A stretch of DNA of 64,000 nt from Metellina segmentata. Lineage: Eukaryota > Arthropoda > Arachnida > Araneae > Tetragnathidae. The translations under genes were made by a program, and so were the position numbers. The stretch covers positions 78,163,100 to 78,227,099 of the forward strand of contig OX375872.1 of assembly GCA_947359465.1 (NCBI GenBank), written 5' to 3'. Shown piece after piece: positions 11,786-24,180 of the stretch. Each line of letters starts with the position of its first letter. Position 1 is the stretch's first letter. Below the pieces are notes generated by a model. That model had not been told where the DNA came from. It did not search any database and saw nothing but the letters and a program-made list of their open reading frames with translations.

Positions 11786-12425
11786 TAATACTAACTACTA
11801 AACAACGTTCTTTCGAAGAATCGACGATATCAGCATAGTTATCTGGACATTCTGATTACCACTACACAATGTTCTTTCCTGTACCAATATCAGTATCGTT
11901 TTCAACAAATACTACTAACTATTAAACAAGGCTTCTTCTTCGGTTGAGGGCGCAACCCCTTTGCTCCGGCTATGATTAGTCACTACAGATTAGCAGGGAA
12001 GTCCCCGAATAGAAAGACAGAACAGAGAATGCGCCCCGACGACGAATCGATGATATCAATATTATTTCTCTGAAAATATTACTATTAATCACTAAACATT
12101 GCTCTTTCGATGAATCAATGATATCCGTATTCAGTATTGTTTGCAATATCAACTACTACTAACTACTAAACAATGTATTTGTGATGAATCGATGATATCA
12201 ACATTGTTTTCAATATATTCTTGTACAAATTATGAAACATTGTTCTTTCGATGAATAAATATTAGTATATTTTTCAACGAATGCTACTAACCACTAAACA
12301 ATGTTCTAAGAATCGATGATATCAGCATTATTTCCAAGAAATATTACTACTAACTACTATACAATGTTTTATCGACTAGTCGGTGACATCAGTTTTGATT
12401 AAATTAACTTCTAAACTACGTTCTT
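11786..12425 (+). repeat. Diverged tandem array (~60-90 bp units)
   Basis: Units contain CTAACTACTAAACAATGTTC and GAATCGATGATATCA and repeat seven or more times. About 100 bp of GC-richer sequence (11929-12035) interrupts the array. Confidence 0.75.
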
Positions 12426-13540
12426 TAGATGATAGTATTAGGCACTTTATTCTCCGAATAATTTTGCACTTATTAAGAATTTTTACTAGTTATGGCTATT
12501 AGGATGAAGAAATATGCCAGTATATTAAGAGATAGATGAATATTATCTATTTAGATATTTTAAAATTGGTTTTTATATTAAAACACAAATTGTTATGGAA
12601 CTTTTAAAAATAACCTCTACTTTAGACCAGTCTTTGAGTCTCGAAACACTTCCTATTGTCTATTTATCTTATATACTGAGGGGCTTATACGTATATATCC
12701 GTTCTGCAGCCTACAGTCTTCCCTGCATGACTTCAAGCTGATTTTGAGGGTTTTGACCAATATAATCTTTTCTATGATTCCTTCAACCAGTAGATGTATT
12801 ATTTAGTTACGTGTGCGAGGTAAGTTGTTTTGGCGGTTTTATGGCGCAAGGGCCCTATTTGGCAAAGCGAATGAGCTAAATATTGTTATGTGTGAGCATT
12901 CACACATAAATTGTTTCTAAACTTCAAATTTGGAATCCTTTATAAACTATGGAAAAAAATAACAATGCAATTAAAATTCTAAGAATTTCGATTTTAAAAC
13001 TAAAATCCAAGTTTTTGTTGCATTCAAGATTTAAATGGTCTAAAGAATGTTAAGACGGGATAGAGGAAAACTAGATGTATAAAAAATGCTATAATTATAA
13101 CACAAATATATTTTTATACGAAGGAATTAGTCTGCACACGAAATTTACAAAAAGTAAATATTATGAATGTGTCTAGCGTCAAGAAAAAAAATTATCTTGA
13201 ATTACGAAAAGAAGTACAATTACCTTTTCATGAAAGTTAATTAAATTTAAAATTTGCACTGAAATGTATCAGAAATTTAAGAGTTTCGTGCATCAGAGAT
13301 AATTATTCTTTTATCTATCGTTTGTTTCTTCCACAAGTCAGTCTTGTTTTAAAAGCACACCCAACACGAATCGCAAGATAACATATTTTCTGAACTTATC
13401 GCATTACTGGAACCGAAAAACACCAACTATTTTTTAACACCGATCACGAACACAGATCTTCAGTAACGATATATATTATTGGCCTGAAACTATTTCAATT
13501 ATTACCTTAGAAAGACTCTCTAAGATTATCTTCTTTGTGG
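12426..13540. other. AT-rich DNA with one hairpin-retroposon fragment
   Basis: Only the fragment at about 12826-12872 (GGTTTTATGGCGCAAGGGCC) is recognisable. Confidence 0.5.
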
Positions 13541-14085
13541 ACTTTTAAATAGAGGTAACAGAAAATAGTCTAGAGTCTAAATCAATTACATCACTCGCAG
13601 GCAATTAATTGTGAGGCAAGGAGGAGTGAGAAGTTTCGAGTGAGTACTTCACAGACTTTTGAATAGATATAACAAAAATATTGCTACAGAACTAAATCGA
13701 TTACCTAATTCGCAGATAATTAATTGTGAGGCAAATAAAAGTTAGACCCTTCGAGTGAGTACTTAGTGGACTTTTGAATAGATGTAACAGAAAATATTCT
13801 TGACTAAATCGATTAACTCTTCGCAGGCAATTCAACGTGAGGCAAAGAGGAATGACAGTGAGTACTTTTCAGATCTTTGAATAGATGCAACAGAAAATAT
13901 TCTACAGAACTAAATCAATTACCTCACTCGCAGGCAATTAATTGTGAGGTAACGAGGAGTGAGACCCTTGGAGTAAGTACTTTGTGTACTTTTGAATAGA
14001 TGTTACAGAAAATATTCTACAGACTAAATCGATTCCCTCGTTCGCAAGCAATAATTTATTGTGAGGCAAATGGGAATCATGTGGT
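13541..14085 (+). repeat. Minisatellite, five ~115-bp units
   Basis: ACTTTTGAATAGATGTAACA-like starts occur at 13541, 13655, 13770, 13872 and 13988. Each unit also has CTCGCAGGCAATTAATTGTG. One unit is shortened to about 102 bp. Confidence 0.88.
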
Positions 14086-14090
14086 GTCCA

Positions 14091-14965
14091 GTGTGCAGAA
14101 CATTTCGCACCGATTGCAAAATAGGAGTCTACCTAAACCAAGAACCAATCAGGATTTCACCAAAGACAATGCTTCTTTTCACCGGAAAAAAGCAAGTGTG
14201 GGTTTTACCACTTTTTTGTAGCTACTTAAAAAATAACGAGCCACAACAGCGACCGCTGTCCCTTCAAACACCACGAGGTGTCTATGCATTTGTTCCTTGA
14301 TAAATGGCAACGTCTCCCCACCAATCACGAATCAGATAACTTTCATGTTCCCGCAGTCCATTTTCGGGTGGGGGTTCTTGCCTCTTCTAAACGTGTTCTT
14401 AGTCTCATCATTACGGGCTGTTTCGACAGTTCCAATTAGCTAGCCAAACCACGAGGTCGCGAGGGCAGGGGAGAATACTTAATAACCAAAGAGGAAAGAC
14501 ATGCCCCGCTCCGGCAATGAGAAAAGACAAAGGGGGCAGCGGTAAGAATTGGGCGATTTATCTTCTTCGCCCTCTGTGCTTCTCTGGAGGAGGGGATATC
14601 TTGAACAAACACTGGGATTTAATTATCTGGCGAGCACACTCCGTGTTTCAGTGATCATCAGTCATCACTTAGGAACTAGAATGAAGCTCTTTGTTGCAAA
14701 AGACCCCCCCCCTTCATTTTCAGTTATCCCTCAAGTTAACTGGGCAGAGCAACAGGTGAAGAGTAACACCTATCTGGGAGAAAATCGCTGGTGATGATAA
14801 AGCAAATAAACGCTGAGTGGTTGCAGGTAATGAGATCATTTCATCACATTTGCCCATTAAATTGCCGCATTTTGAACGCATTACGACAGTTGTATTTAGT
14901 GCCCATGCACAGCCGCAGAGACGAAGAAGGAGATTGTTTTCAGAATTGCATGCAAGAGCGTTGAT
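14091..14965. other. No recognised feature; less AT-rich
   Basis: Several overlapping open frames of 73-96 codons exist on both strands, with no recognisable family or splice structure. Confidence 0.4.
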
Positions 14966-15065
14966 TAGCTGTTTTGGGGGTTTTATGGCGCAAGAGTCAT
15001 ATTTGACCAAGCTAAGTCAAATACAAGACAACATCAAGTAAGAAATGCCATGAAAGGGAATAAAG
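14966..15065 (-). repeat. Hairpin retroposon 3' fragment
   Basis: GGGGGTTTTATGGCGCAAGA and AATACAAGACAACATCAAGT identify the family; about 100 bp remain. Confidence 0.75.
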
Positions 15066-15090
15066 AGAGATTGTGAAACAGTGTTGTGGC

Positions 15091-15415
15091 TAGATAGTTA
15101 GTGGCAACGTTGTAGTGGAGTAACACAACGGGGTATTGGCAACAGTCCGGTATCAATCTCAAAAGGAAAGATCCAAGAACAGTGTATCGTAGTTTTAAAT
15201 CACGGTCGATGACGACAACAACACCTTAGCTGCCACCCCACTCTCCAAACTTCTACATCGTGCCAACTGGAGGACATTTGAGGAAGGACATGTCAGATTT
15301 AACGTCCAACAGATCTCGTGTAAACGGCGGTCTTTGGCTGGACCGAGTTTCAATCTCGCAACCCTTGACTCTTTCTGACAATTCATTACTCTTCCAACTG
15401 GGCTACCTTGGCCCC
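15091..15415 (-). repeat. SINE-A, full length
   Basis: On the minus strand this copy has a tRNA-like head (CAGTTGGAAGAGTAATGAAT, then GCGAGATTGAAACTC), the linker, the body and a tail, about 325 bp. Confidence 0.88.
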
Positions 15416-15570
15416 CGGCTAAGAGCAGAAACTCAGCAACTGAGATCTTTTTGTAGACAATAAATGCTTATTTTCATGAGAAGCACTTCGTCATACTGTA
15501 ATCTGTTTGAAAGATGTATTGCACTATCAAAATGCTTATTTATATATTTTACTCAGAAAGAAAGTTAATC

Positions 15571-15773
15571 TTCAACCCTCAAAGTGGTTTCGACGAGATA
15601 TCTTGTCCAACAACGCCTGACCAATTTTGCTATTGACGAGATATTAAGACATTGCCGATTTTTTTATTACGACGAGATCAAAATCTGAATAGTTTTTTCT
15701 CCAAATGACGAGACATCTCGTCAGTTTTGCAAGTAACGATACACCTCGTCGAGACAACCACCAGGAGCGTTAA
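15571..15773 (+). mobile_element. TTAA-MITE with palindrome array
   Basis: The element starts CAACCCTCAAAGTGGTTTCG and ends CTCGTCGAGACAACCACCAG followed by GAGCGTTAA; the two ends are inverted repeats. Several GACGAGATAT half-palindromes lie inside. Confidence 0.75.
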
Positions 15774-16432
15774 ACAGCCGTACAATAAAGTAGTATTTTT
15801 ACAACCAGTGAATTTATGCTCTGTATTCAGATTTCTTCTCTGTATTATGATCTGTATCCAGCTGTTAAAATAGCTGCTTAGAAGATGGGCATGATCAGGA
15901 TATACAAAGTGTAGGTGAAGCGCTGCTAATTTGAAGCAGCGTGGTGGCTTGAGGCGTATGCTTCCGTCATGGTGTTGCTAATTTCGTTCCCTTGCGAGAT
16001 TAATTGCCACAATTCAGTTGTTTGACTTGTTGCGAATGTGGAGGAGGTAGCTGTGGAGTCATCTGTGAAGTGTATTTTGTGCACAAAACCTTCAATTTCC
16101 TTTCATTTGCATTTGTGTTCCTTGGAGCGTGTATGAGTCTCGCAAGTAGAGTCGAAAACGCGGAATGGCATGATTGTCAGAAAGTAGTTGGTGAGAGATT
16201 CGAATTCAGATAATCGCTCTCTTCGAAAATGAAGAGAGCTCTCATCACAATAGCAGGCCTCGCTGAGTTTTCTTTGCACGGGCAATGATTTCAGTTGTGT
16301 TGGTATTGTAGAAAAAAGCGAAGCAATTCCCATTCGGTTTGTTAATGGAACGCTTTGTCATTGAATACATTTTTATTAATATAATGCAGAGGTTTGCAGG
16401 AGAGGTTCACTCGGCCGCGTCCGAAATATTTT
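15774..16432. other. No recognised feature
   Basis: A 69-codon plus frame at 16004-16213 with a CCECGGGSCG stretch is not recognised as a gene. Confidence 0.4.
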
Positions 16433-16752
16433 CGGGGTGGCCCAGTTGGAAGAAACACGGATTAGCAACAGGAGAATTGCGAGTTCGAGACTAGTTCCAG
16501 CTAAAGATCGTCGAATACACGGGAAGTGGTGTACGTTAAATCTGTCGTGGCCTCAAATGTCCTCACGTTTTCCTGATGTGGAATTTTGGAGATTGATGCT
16601 CCAGCTTAGGTGCTGACCTCGTCATCCAATCGTGGTTATAAGTTAAGAGGCGTTGTTCTTGGATTTCTTCCTTCGAGATTGATCCCGGGCCATTGCCAAT
16701 AGTCCGTTGTGTTTCTGCAGTCCAATGTTAATTAGCTACCTACCTACCTACC
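16433..16752 (+). repeat. SINE-A, full length
   Basis: The head (GGTGGCCCAGTTGGAAGAAA, GCGAGTTCGAGAC), linker, body and a (TACC)4 tail are all present, about 320 bp. Confidence 0.9.
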
Positions 16753-16781
16753 CTTTCGGTAAGTAAAGTCTAGCAGGAAGG

Positions 16782-17000
16782 AAGGTAGTTGAATTAACGT
16801 TTCACTGGAGCAACAAAACGAGTATCGGTGACAGTCCGGGATCATTCCCGAAGGGTATTTGGTATTTTGGTATTTTTTTTTTAGTTAACGTTACTCTAGA
16901 GCATCACAACGGGCTATTGGTGACGGTCCAGAATCAACCCCGAAGGGAAAGATCCGAGGACAACAAAGTAATTTAGAATCACGGTAAGATGACGACATTT
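16782..17000 (-). repeat. Two adjacent SINE 3' fragments
   Basis: 16782-16856 and 16881-17000 each start with the reverse complement of the tail and run into GGGAAAGATCCGAGGACAAC or equivalent. The first has the CCAGTG form and the second the CTAGAG form of the tail. Confidence 0.75.
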
Positions 17001-17023
17001 CTGAAGGGAAAGATCTGAGATTG

Positions 17024-17115
17024 GTTTATTGAGGACTTAAGGCGCAAGGGCCATATTTGGCCATGCTGTGCCACACACAAGACATACAATTTTAAGTAAT
17101 AGACATACACAGAGC
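17024..17115 (-). repeat. Hairpin retroposon 3' fragment
   Basis: AAGGCGCAAGGGCCATATTT and GCCATGCTGTGCC form the family stem-loop. Confidence 0.75.
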
Positions 17116-17605
17116 TCTAGCGTAGGCGATTAGGGGGCGTAGCCCCCTAGGTTTATATATAGATAGATTTTATACAGACTAACGTAGAAGCTTGTGAAGT
17201 ACACTGGAGAAAAAATTTAATTATGCTCATTTTCATTCTGGTACTTTTTCCGGCAGGCTAAACGTAGATCTTGATTCTTCTCATTGACGAGAAATATCCC
17301 AAGTAAGTTTATAAAAGAAGCCTGCTTGGCCATCATGCATTTTTACCGCAGTCACAGAAAAGGTTACTCCTTTATTTCTTAGCTCTATAATAAAGAGCTA
17401 TCAATGGTTTAGTTCTATAACAAGGAGCTCTCAATGATTTAGTCCTATAACAAGAAGCCTAATTATCTCAAGCTCCTCTAACCGCTTGTCAACACAGGAG
17501 ATGAGAGGAGGTCGACTAGAGAGAGTTGATTATGCAAGTGTGAGAAGTCTTAAACTTTCCAACAATAGACAGGACAGTAAAACGTGATCTCCCGACAACA
17601 AGTGC

Positions 17606-17725
17606 GTGGCTCAAAATTACGAGGTGTTGACCTCGGATCTTTCTCTTTGGGATAAATCCCGGACTTCCGCCAATAGCTCATTGTGTTGCTCCAGGGCAAC
17701 GTAATTTCAATTAACTGCCTACCTA
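17606..17725 (+). repeat. SINE-A 3' fragment
   Basis: GGCTCAAAATTACGAGGTGT through the CCTACC tail. Confidence 0.75.
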
Positions 17726-17805
17726 ACTGACTACAAGTGAAATCTGATATTAAGAAGTTTAGCTTCTTTCCAAAGCTTTAAAATCCGCTCCCATTCATAG
17801 GTTGA

Positions 17806-17992
17806 TTGATTGTTTGGAGTTCAATGGCACAAGGACCATATTTGGCCTAGCTGCGCCAAACAGAAGTAAAAAATGTCGCAAAGGGGAAAACGAGGGATTA
17901 GGAAATAGAGTAATGGGATGAATGCAGAAAGAGATCGCTTGGGTATTCTTGGAGCGCAATCCTTGTGTTTACTAAAGACAGTAACTTTTATT
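17806..17992 (-). repeat. Hairpin retroposon, medium copy
   Basis: It has a TTGATTGATTG-like tail side, ATGGCACAAGGACCATATTT, and extends to TGTTTACTAAAGACAGTAAC. Confidence 0.78.
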
Positions 17993-18227
17993 AGTAACCA
18001 TAACCTATCAGTTCAGTGTGTGTGTATGTCCGTTGTATGTATCAGTTGAGTGTGTCAACCTATCAGTTGAGTGTGTCTGTAGAAATTATCCCTATCCATG
18101 CCTCTTTGTTTCACCTAGCAGAACGCGTATTACGGAGCGGTAAGAAGCTCACTCAGTGTTGACAGATTACCAAGACACTTTGAATACGCTAAAAGACATA
18201 TTAGAAACAATATGGCAGTAGCAGTGC

Positions 18228-18480
18228 CTTGGGGTTGGTTTTGGGTTTTATGGGGCAATGGTCATACCTGGTCAAGTTGCGTGAAACAGAAGACAATGCC
18301 AAGTAATTGTGAAAAGAAAAAGGGAAGAATTAGAGAAAGATCGCTTGGGCATACTGAGTCTGCACCTTCGTATTTACTAAACACAGTAAACCTATGGGAA
18401 ATGAAAAGATCACTAGAGTACCTCGGGTCCGTGAAGTCCATACGCAGCTAAAGGAGATGTACCAATGTGGGCTCCATTCA
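18228..18480 (-). repeat. Hairpin retroposon, long copy
   Basis: It extends from GGGTTTTATGGGGCAATGGT to AGATCACTAGAGTACCTCGG and CTAAAGGAGATGTACC. Confidence 0.8.
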
Positions 18481-18739
18481 CGGGAACTGCTCTCTTATGC
18501 TTGCGATAATCTTTCAACCTAATATATGTGGCCCTCTCTCTGTTCAAAAACCTCTGGGTTTGAATACCGGTCTGGGCATGGTGTATAGCGATTTGGAATC
18601 CTGTTTAAGCCGTAGGCCCTGGTCAAAATAACCCTCATGTATCAAAACACGATTGCAAAGCGAAATATCAAAGTACGAAAATGTAACAATTTTCATACTC
18701 TTCATGACTTTATGACTGCTATAACTTCAGTGAATATAC

Positions 18740-19720
18740 ACCGACACAGGATATTATAGGACGATAGCCGTATGCAAACTTACAAGTGGCGCTCGCATCG
18801 CGTTAAAAGGGTATGAAGAGTCAGATGGTTATCAGCGCTGTAAGTTGGACTCTTGGATGTCTTATAAAACGTTTAACAACGAGATAACTGCTACCCGACT
18901 AGAATTAACCGAGTTTGAACGTGGAATGGTAGAGCTCGACGCATGAAGCATAGCGTTTCGGAAGTTGTTGAAACTTTTAAGATTCCTCATTCCACATGTC
19001 AGGTAAACCAAGAATGTATCGAGACCAGCGAAGTCTGAGCAAGTGTCCGTGCTAACAGACGAACCACGCTGCTTGAACTGACTGTCACATTCAATGTGGG
19101 ACGCACTAGAGGAATTTTTGTGAGGTCCGTGAAGCGAAATTTGTCTTTGATGGGATATGACAGCAGAAGAGTGCTTTTATTCGTGGCACATCATCGGTAT
19201 CAGCGGTACGAGATGACGGTTGAGTTTGGGAGTGGCACAAATCCCATGGATCCAACTTGTCGACAAGACATTTTACAAGCTGGTGGTAGTTTAATAGTGG
19301 TGTAGTGAGTATTTAGCTGGCATGAATTGTGTGTGTGTGTCCTCTCGTCAAATTGAACCGTTCATTGACTGCAGATCGCTCTGTTCAGTTTCTTGGTGAC
19401 CATTTTTAGTCCTTCATGGACTTCACTTACGCCAACAATGATAGGATGTTCAAGGATGGTAATGCTCCGTGTCACCGGGCCCATTTTGTTCACGATTGGT
19501 TTGAGGAGGAAAAGGAAATTCTGGAAAATTCCAGCACATGATTTGGCCAGATATAGATCACCAGACTCGAACTCCATCGAGCAAAAGAAAACTACCCACA
19601 ACTTGCAGGTTGCTAGCGCGGTGAGAAAAAACATTGATGCACGGTGACCACTCTTTTGAAGAGTGACGAGATCTTTGAGTTTAAACAGAAATTCTTCCAT
19701 ATTGGAAACGGAATTGAAAT
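18740..19720 (+). pseudogene. Tc1-like transposase pseudogene
   Basis: Decayed reading frames in the expected order match a Tc1-type transposase. EFERGMVEL lies near 18900. MGYDSRRVLL and NPMDPTCRQDILQAGGS lie at 19130-19300. GNAPCHRAHFVHDWFEE and RSPDSNSIEQ lie near 19460-19580. The second catalytic Asp of the usual DNAPCHR motif is Gly. Stops and frameshifts separate the blocks, so it is inactive. I could not find terminal repeats. Confidence 0.8.
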
Positions 19721-20401
19721 TTTACTAATTGTAGGGGAAATGGTGAGGTGTCCAGTCTGAGTGTTGTGAAGAAGGAATTCTTCACTGGATTAAAAAAAAA
19801 TGATCAATGATTTATAACTCAGAAAGCGCATAAATTAAAACAACGGACTTCAGACATTGAAAGACATTTCCTCGCTGTATTAAACGGATATCAATCAAAC
19901 ATACCGAGGTAATGAAACACAACCTATCAGTAACAGGTTTTGTGCGTAACCTTGGCAAAACATGGAAGGTAACACACTAATTTCCCCTCGATTTACTTTA
20001 CTGTATAGATAGCTACTGCAATATCACAGAGCAATTTAGGCAATCTTGAAAAATCTTGACTGCCTGGAAGCGTAACGTATAGCTGCTTCTGATAAGAAGC
20101 TAAAATTTCCATCACTGTCAGCTCTATTTTTATACCCCTCCCCCCTCAAACCACAATCCCAATCAGCAGAAGCTCGATTTTGAGTAAATAGACGGTAACG
20201 ATGATCACTTGGTAAGGTGTGGAGTAAAAAATGTACCTAAGTACGTGGGTTTAAAAAAGCAAGATATACGAGGTAGGTCTTAAACTATGTATCATACTCA
20301 GATCCGCCCATTGATCGTTAATATCGTGGCAGGTTTTCAACCTTGGCAACTTATTGCCTTTCCTAAAGATTGAACTGCTTTTTTTATTTAGTCTCTATTT
20401 T

Positions 20402-20562
20402 GGTTGTAGCCTCGGCGAGGTGTCTCGTCATTAGCAAAACTGAACAGATCTACAACTCGTCATCATAAAAATATAGGCAATATCTTGATGACGCTCGTCA
20501 TTAGCAAACCTGATCGGATCTTCATGGACGAGATATCTTGTCAAAACCACTGGGAGAGTTAA
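20402..20562 (-). mobile_element. TTAA-MITE, reverse orientation
   Basis: The right end is CTTGTCAAAACCACTGGGAG then AGTTAA and the left end GCCTCGGCGAGGTGTCTCGT. It is a diverged 160-bp copy. Confidence 0.7.
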
Positions 20563-20771
20563 GCCATACCGAGACACACTCACTACATTGATGTATTGCC
20601 GCAAGAATTATACTTTTTAAAATATTAGTTACAATTGATCGATCTAAGATCAAAATTACAGGTCGTAACAAGCGAGTTAGCATGTATGTATTTACGCGCA
20701 ATTCAGACTTAAATTTGTTTATTGTTTTTCAATCTTGTCTGGTTGAACGTGGATTTAGAGTGGAGCTAGTC
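20563..20771. other. Spacer between two oppositely oriented MITEs
   Basis: About 210 bp of unremarkable sequence separates inverted MITE copies. Confidence 0.5.
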
Positions 20772-20976
20772 TTAATCCTCCAAGCGATTTAGACGAGATA
20801 TCTCGTCCAACAAGATCCGAACAATTTTGACAATGACGCCATATCACATCAAGATGGTGCCGATATTTCATGATGACGATATCAATATTAGGTCAGTTTT
20901 CTTCGAATGATGAGATGCTTTGTCCATTAAGATCTGGTCAGTTTTGCTGACGAGATTCCTCATCAAGACAGTCAAC
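20772..20976 (+). mobile_element. TTAA-MITE
   Basis: It starts TTAATCCTCCAAGCGATTTA, contains an intact GACGAGATATCTCGTC and ends CTCATCAAGACAGTCAAC. Confidence 0.72.
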
Positions 20977-21424
20977 TTTCAGAAGGGAAAAGGGAAAACG
21001 ACTGCGAATACTTGACTGGAGATTTAAGGATGCTGCTGACAAAAATAAAGCCATTTTACATAAAATTGGTAGCATATCAGGTTAATCCTTCTAGAATTAG
21101 TGATTATTTTTAGTTTTATTGATTATGATCGATATTAATTTCTAACTTATAGTGAGTAATATGATGTGTTTGCGTAGTACAATTTATTTTTGTAATTTCA
21201 TTTGAATAAATAGCTTTACAGTTGAAGTTCCAAGTTGCTTTGTTTCCCAAGCTAGCTTTCCGAAATACTTAATTTACACACACAGCTACATAAATATTTT
21301 GGTGAAATTTAAAAACATGCACAGCTACAATTGCAATTATTATTAGTTGAGATAAATTTCCAGAGGGTTAGTCGAAGAAAATTGTCTTTGAAAAGGAGAC
21401 GGTAGAGCAAAACGTTTGGGAAAC
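20977..21424. other. No recognised feature
   Basis: AT-rich intergenic DNA without a supported gene. Confidence 0.5.
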
Positions 21425-22655
21425 TAACGGCCTTATTCGCAAGTTTCGAGTTAACTCGTGGATAAGCTGATCCGCTTGTGAGAGTTAAATCGAGGATCAT
21501 CAAGAACCGTATTCTCAAACGGCAGGTTAAGTGATCCAGGATTAAAACGATACGCTCGCTGTTATTGGCTACTATCGTCTTCTCACGATCACGTGGTATT
21601 TATATTTGTTACGACGCCGGAATCAAACACTTACTTCGCCGGCAGAATTGATTCCAAATTGTGATTAAATAGAACGCATACGGCATTTTAATTTGGGTTT
21701 GGAAAAAGAAATACAAAAGTATTTAATTTCAAATTGGATTTTTATGCAAACTTAAATTTTGCAAAAAAGAATTGTACACTATGTTTTGACAAATGAATGT
21801 AATCCAATTATCTTTGTACCTGTCAGTAAAGGTGTTTGTTGGTGTAAAGTGAAGCAACATACTTGCATTGTCAATTTTCTTTGATTTTCGTAATAAATCA
21901 ACAAAACCATTTTTATATCACGAGAAATTTGCAGCTGCCAGGGTCATATTCTGTTGAATATCATTTGCAGAAAAGAAAAAGTAAGCAAAAAATTTCCTTT
22001 CTGACGCGAGGCGCCTGTTCCTCCCGCTCGCGGGCGACTGCCTTCTCTTGTGTATTCTTCAGCTAACGTGTAAATAGATTAATGTTAAATATCAATAAAT
22101 TCTTTTATTCGAACCTTGATGGTAATGGCAATGGTAATTTTAGTTAACGTCGTACTAGAGCAACATAACTCGAACCTTGAGAAACCAGTGCGTTGCTCAC
22201 CCAATACTAACGTTCGCTTTCTCATTGGGTTCTACTCTGGCGAGCCAGAATACAGTAGTTCCAACCAGAACACACATCTGGGCATATCTATTTTATAGAA
22301 AATTAATCACGTTCTTGTTTCGTTTCATATAAGATTAGTTAAATGCGCGTCGTTGCAAGAATACTGTAATTTAGCACAAAATGAAGTGTGTCGTCCATTT
22401 TGTTTCGTTCGTAAAAAGATAGTACTGCGCATGCGTAACACTCAACCCATCTAGGCACGAGAGTGTGTGTCGGTGTTAGTTAGTTAGTTAGTAACACTCA
22501 ACCGGGAGTTACTTCGCCGATATCGGAGGATCGAAATGTAATACTAAAACGGCGATTTGAACCACGGATAAGGCATTGTGATTACGGTTTTTTCGATAGT
22601 CCGGGGATTATCGTTGATCCGCGGATTAACTCGGACTTGGGAATACGGCCGTAAA
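21425..22655. mobile_element. 1.2-kb TIR element, non-autonomous
   Basis: The ends AACGGCCTTATTCGCAAGTT (left) and ACGGCCGTATTCCCAAGTCC (reverse complement of right) begin imperfect inverted repeats of about 45 bp. No transposase is visible. A SINE 3' fragment (22121-22169) sits inside. The GGCCGTATTC end resembles PIF/Harbinger termini, but I could not confirm a target duplication. Confidence 0.65.
22121..22169 (-). repeat. SINE-B 3' fragment
   Basis: GGTAATTTTAGTTAACGTCG and TACTAGAGCAACA are the reverse complement of the B-type tail. Confidence 0.75.
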
Positions 22656-22929
22656 AGTTATATGATAGTACAATATTATAACCACACTGGAAAAAGAAGA
22701 CTTAAATCGTGATTGTACTGTTTCCGGAATTGTGTGGCGAGCAGTTTTCAGTTTTGTGTGCTGCAAGTGAAATTACCTAAGAATTTCAGTGCTTGTTCAG
22801 GGTTTACAGATGACATTCCATTAAGACTGCAGGTTTTTAAGTTTTTTTTGTTTTGTTTTTTGCTGTACTGGAAGTTCTCGTTTTTAACTTTCGTTTTTAT
22901 AACTATTTTTAGCTTACTGTGTCTATAGT

Positions 22930-22950
22930 AAAAAAAAAAAAAAAAAAAAA
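22930..22950 (+). repeat. Poly(A) run
   Basis: 21 consecutive A residues; no upstream cDNA-like copy recognised. Confidence 0.9.
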
Positions 22951-23240
22951 CGTGTTAACTTAAAACACTTTAGGGGACGACTAATGTTTCACCATTACGT
23001 ATCTATTATCAACATGTAATTACTTCGTATGAAGCTCTTATGAATCAAGTTCTGCAAATCGTAACACCACAAACGAACTGAAAATAGTTTCTGAAATGCA
23101 GAATTAAAAAACATGACTGAAACGTTGAAACGCTTTGAAACTTAAGTCTTAGTTTCCATTGGTCATTTTCAATTAGAGACCACGTTTTTCAAATATGCAC
23201 TCACTTTTACGTAGCGCTTTTAAAAACTGTCCCTAGACAT

Positions 23241-23544
23241 GTAATGGCTCGGTTAGAAGAGTAACGGATTTGCAACCGGATGGTTGCGAATTTGAACCAA
23301 CCAACGACCGCTGAGTGTAAAGGGAGCTGGTGCACGTTAAATCTGTCGTCTGCTCAAATATACTCACGTTGGTGTGGTGTGGAAGTTTGGAGCGTGTGGT
23401 ACCAACTCAGGTGTGACCTCGTCATCTGACCGTGGTTCAAAATAACGAGGCCTTGGATCTTTCCTTTCGGTTTTGATTCTGCACCGTCGCCAATATCCCA
23501 TTGTGTTGCTCCAGTGCGACGTTAATTAAAAATACTTACCTACC
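23241..23544 (+). repeat. SINE-A, full length
   Basis: The head has GGCTCGGTTAGAAGAGTAAC and GCGAATTTGAACC, followed by linker, body and TTACCTACC tail. Confidence 0.88.
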
Positions 23545-23689
23545 AGGGACCAAAATCATCAAAGCTATACTACCAAATCTAGTTCTTGCATTTCCTCCTT
23601 TTTTGCTCTTACAGCCTGATTTGAGGTTGCATCTGTGTATAGTTCAGCTTAGTAAGCCTAATTTTTCATTCATTTTGTTTCAATCAGTA

Positions 23690-24180
23690 GTTGTTATGAA
23701 TGTTTTTCAATTTCTAAAAATTATTCGGAAAATTAATTCAATCCAAATTCGTTCTATAAAACTGGCCCAGCTTTTCTGTTTTAGGACCTTGCGCCATCAA
23801 ACCTAATTAATCAACTAAGCACACAATAAGAACGAAACCAGTTATGTTACAATCAATTGGTTTGTGAATGCATTCAATTGTTTGTGTATTCGGAAAATTG
23901 ATTCAATTCAAATACAGAATTTTAAAATTGGTTTGTCTTTTTCGTTTTGGGACCTTGCGCCATAAAACCAAAGAAAAACTTTTAGAACCATACCAGTGTC
24001 TATTATGTTATAATCATCAATTTTTATGCATGTTTTTTAATTTTTTACATATTCGGAAAACTGATTAAATTGAAATTCGAACAAGAAAAACTAGCGCATT
24101 TTACCCGTTTTTGGAGCTTTCGCCATAAAATCCAATTTACAAACCAATCGCATGAACTGTGCCAGTGTTCGGAAAACAAA
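23690..24180 (+). repeat. Three ~165-bp tandem units carrying retroposon ends
   Basis: Units at about 23690, 23852 and 24011 each contain ATTCGGAAAA then a TTGATT-like block and GGACCTTGCGCCATAAAACC. The last motif is the reverse complement of the hairpin-family terminus. Confidence 0.72.

Noticed and set aside
19362..19700. 112-codon minus-strand open frame
   Set aside because: It is the antisense shadow of the Tc1-like transposase pseudogene.
22930..22950. Poly(A) run as a sign of a processed pseudogene
   Set aside because: No coding sequence or flanking duplication could be recognised upstream.
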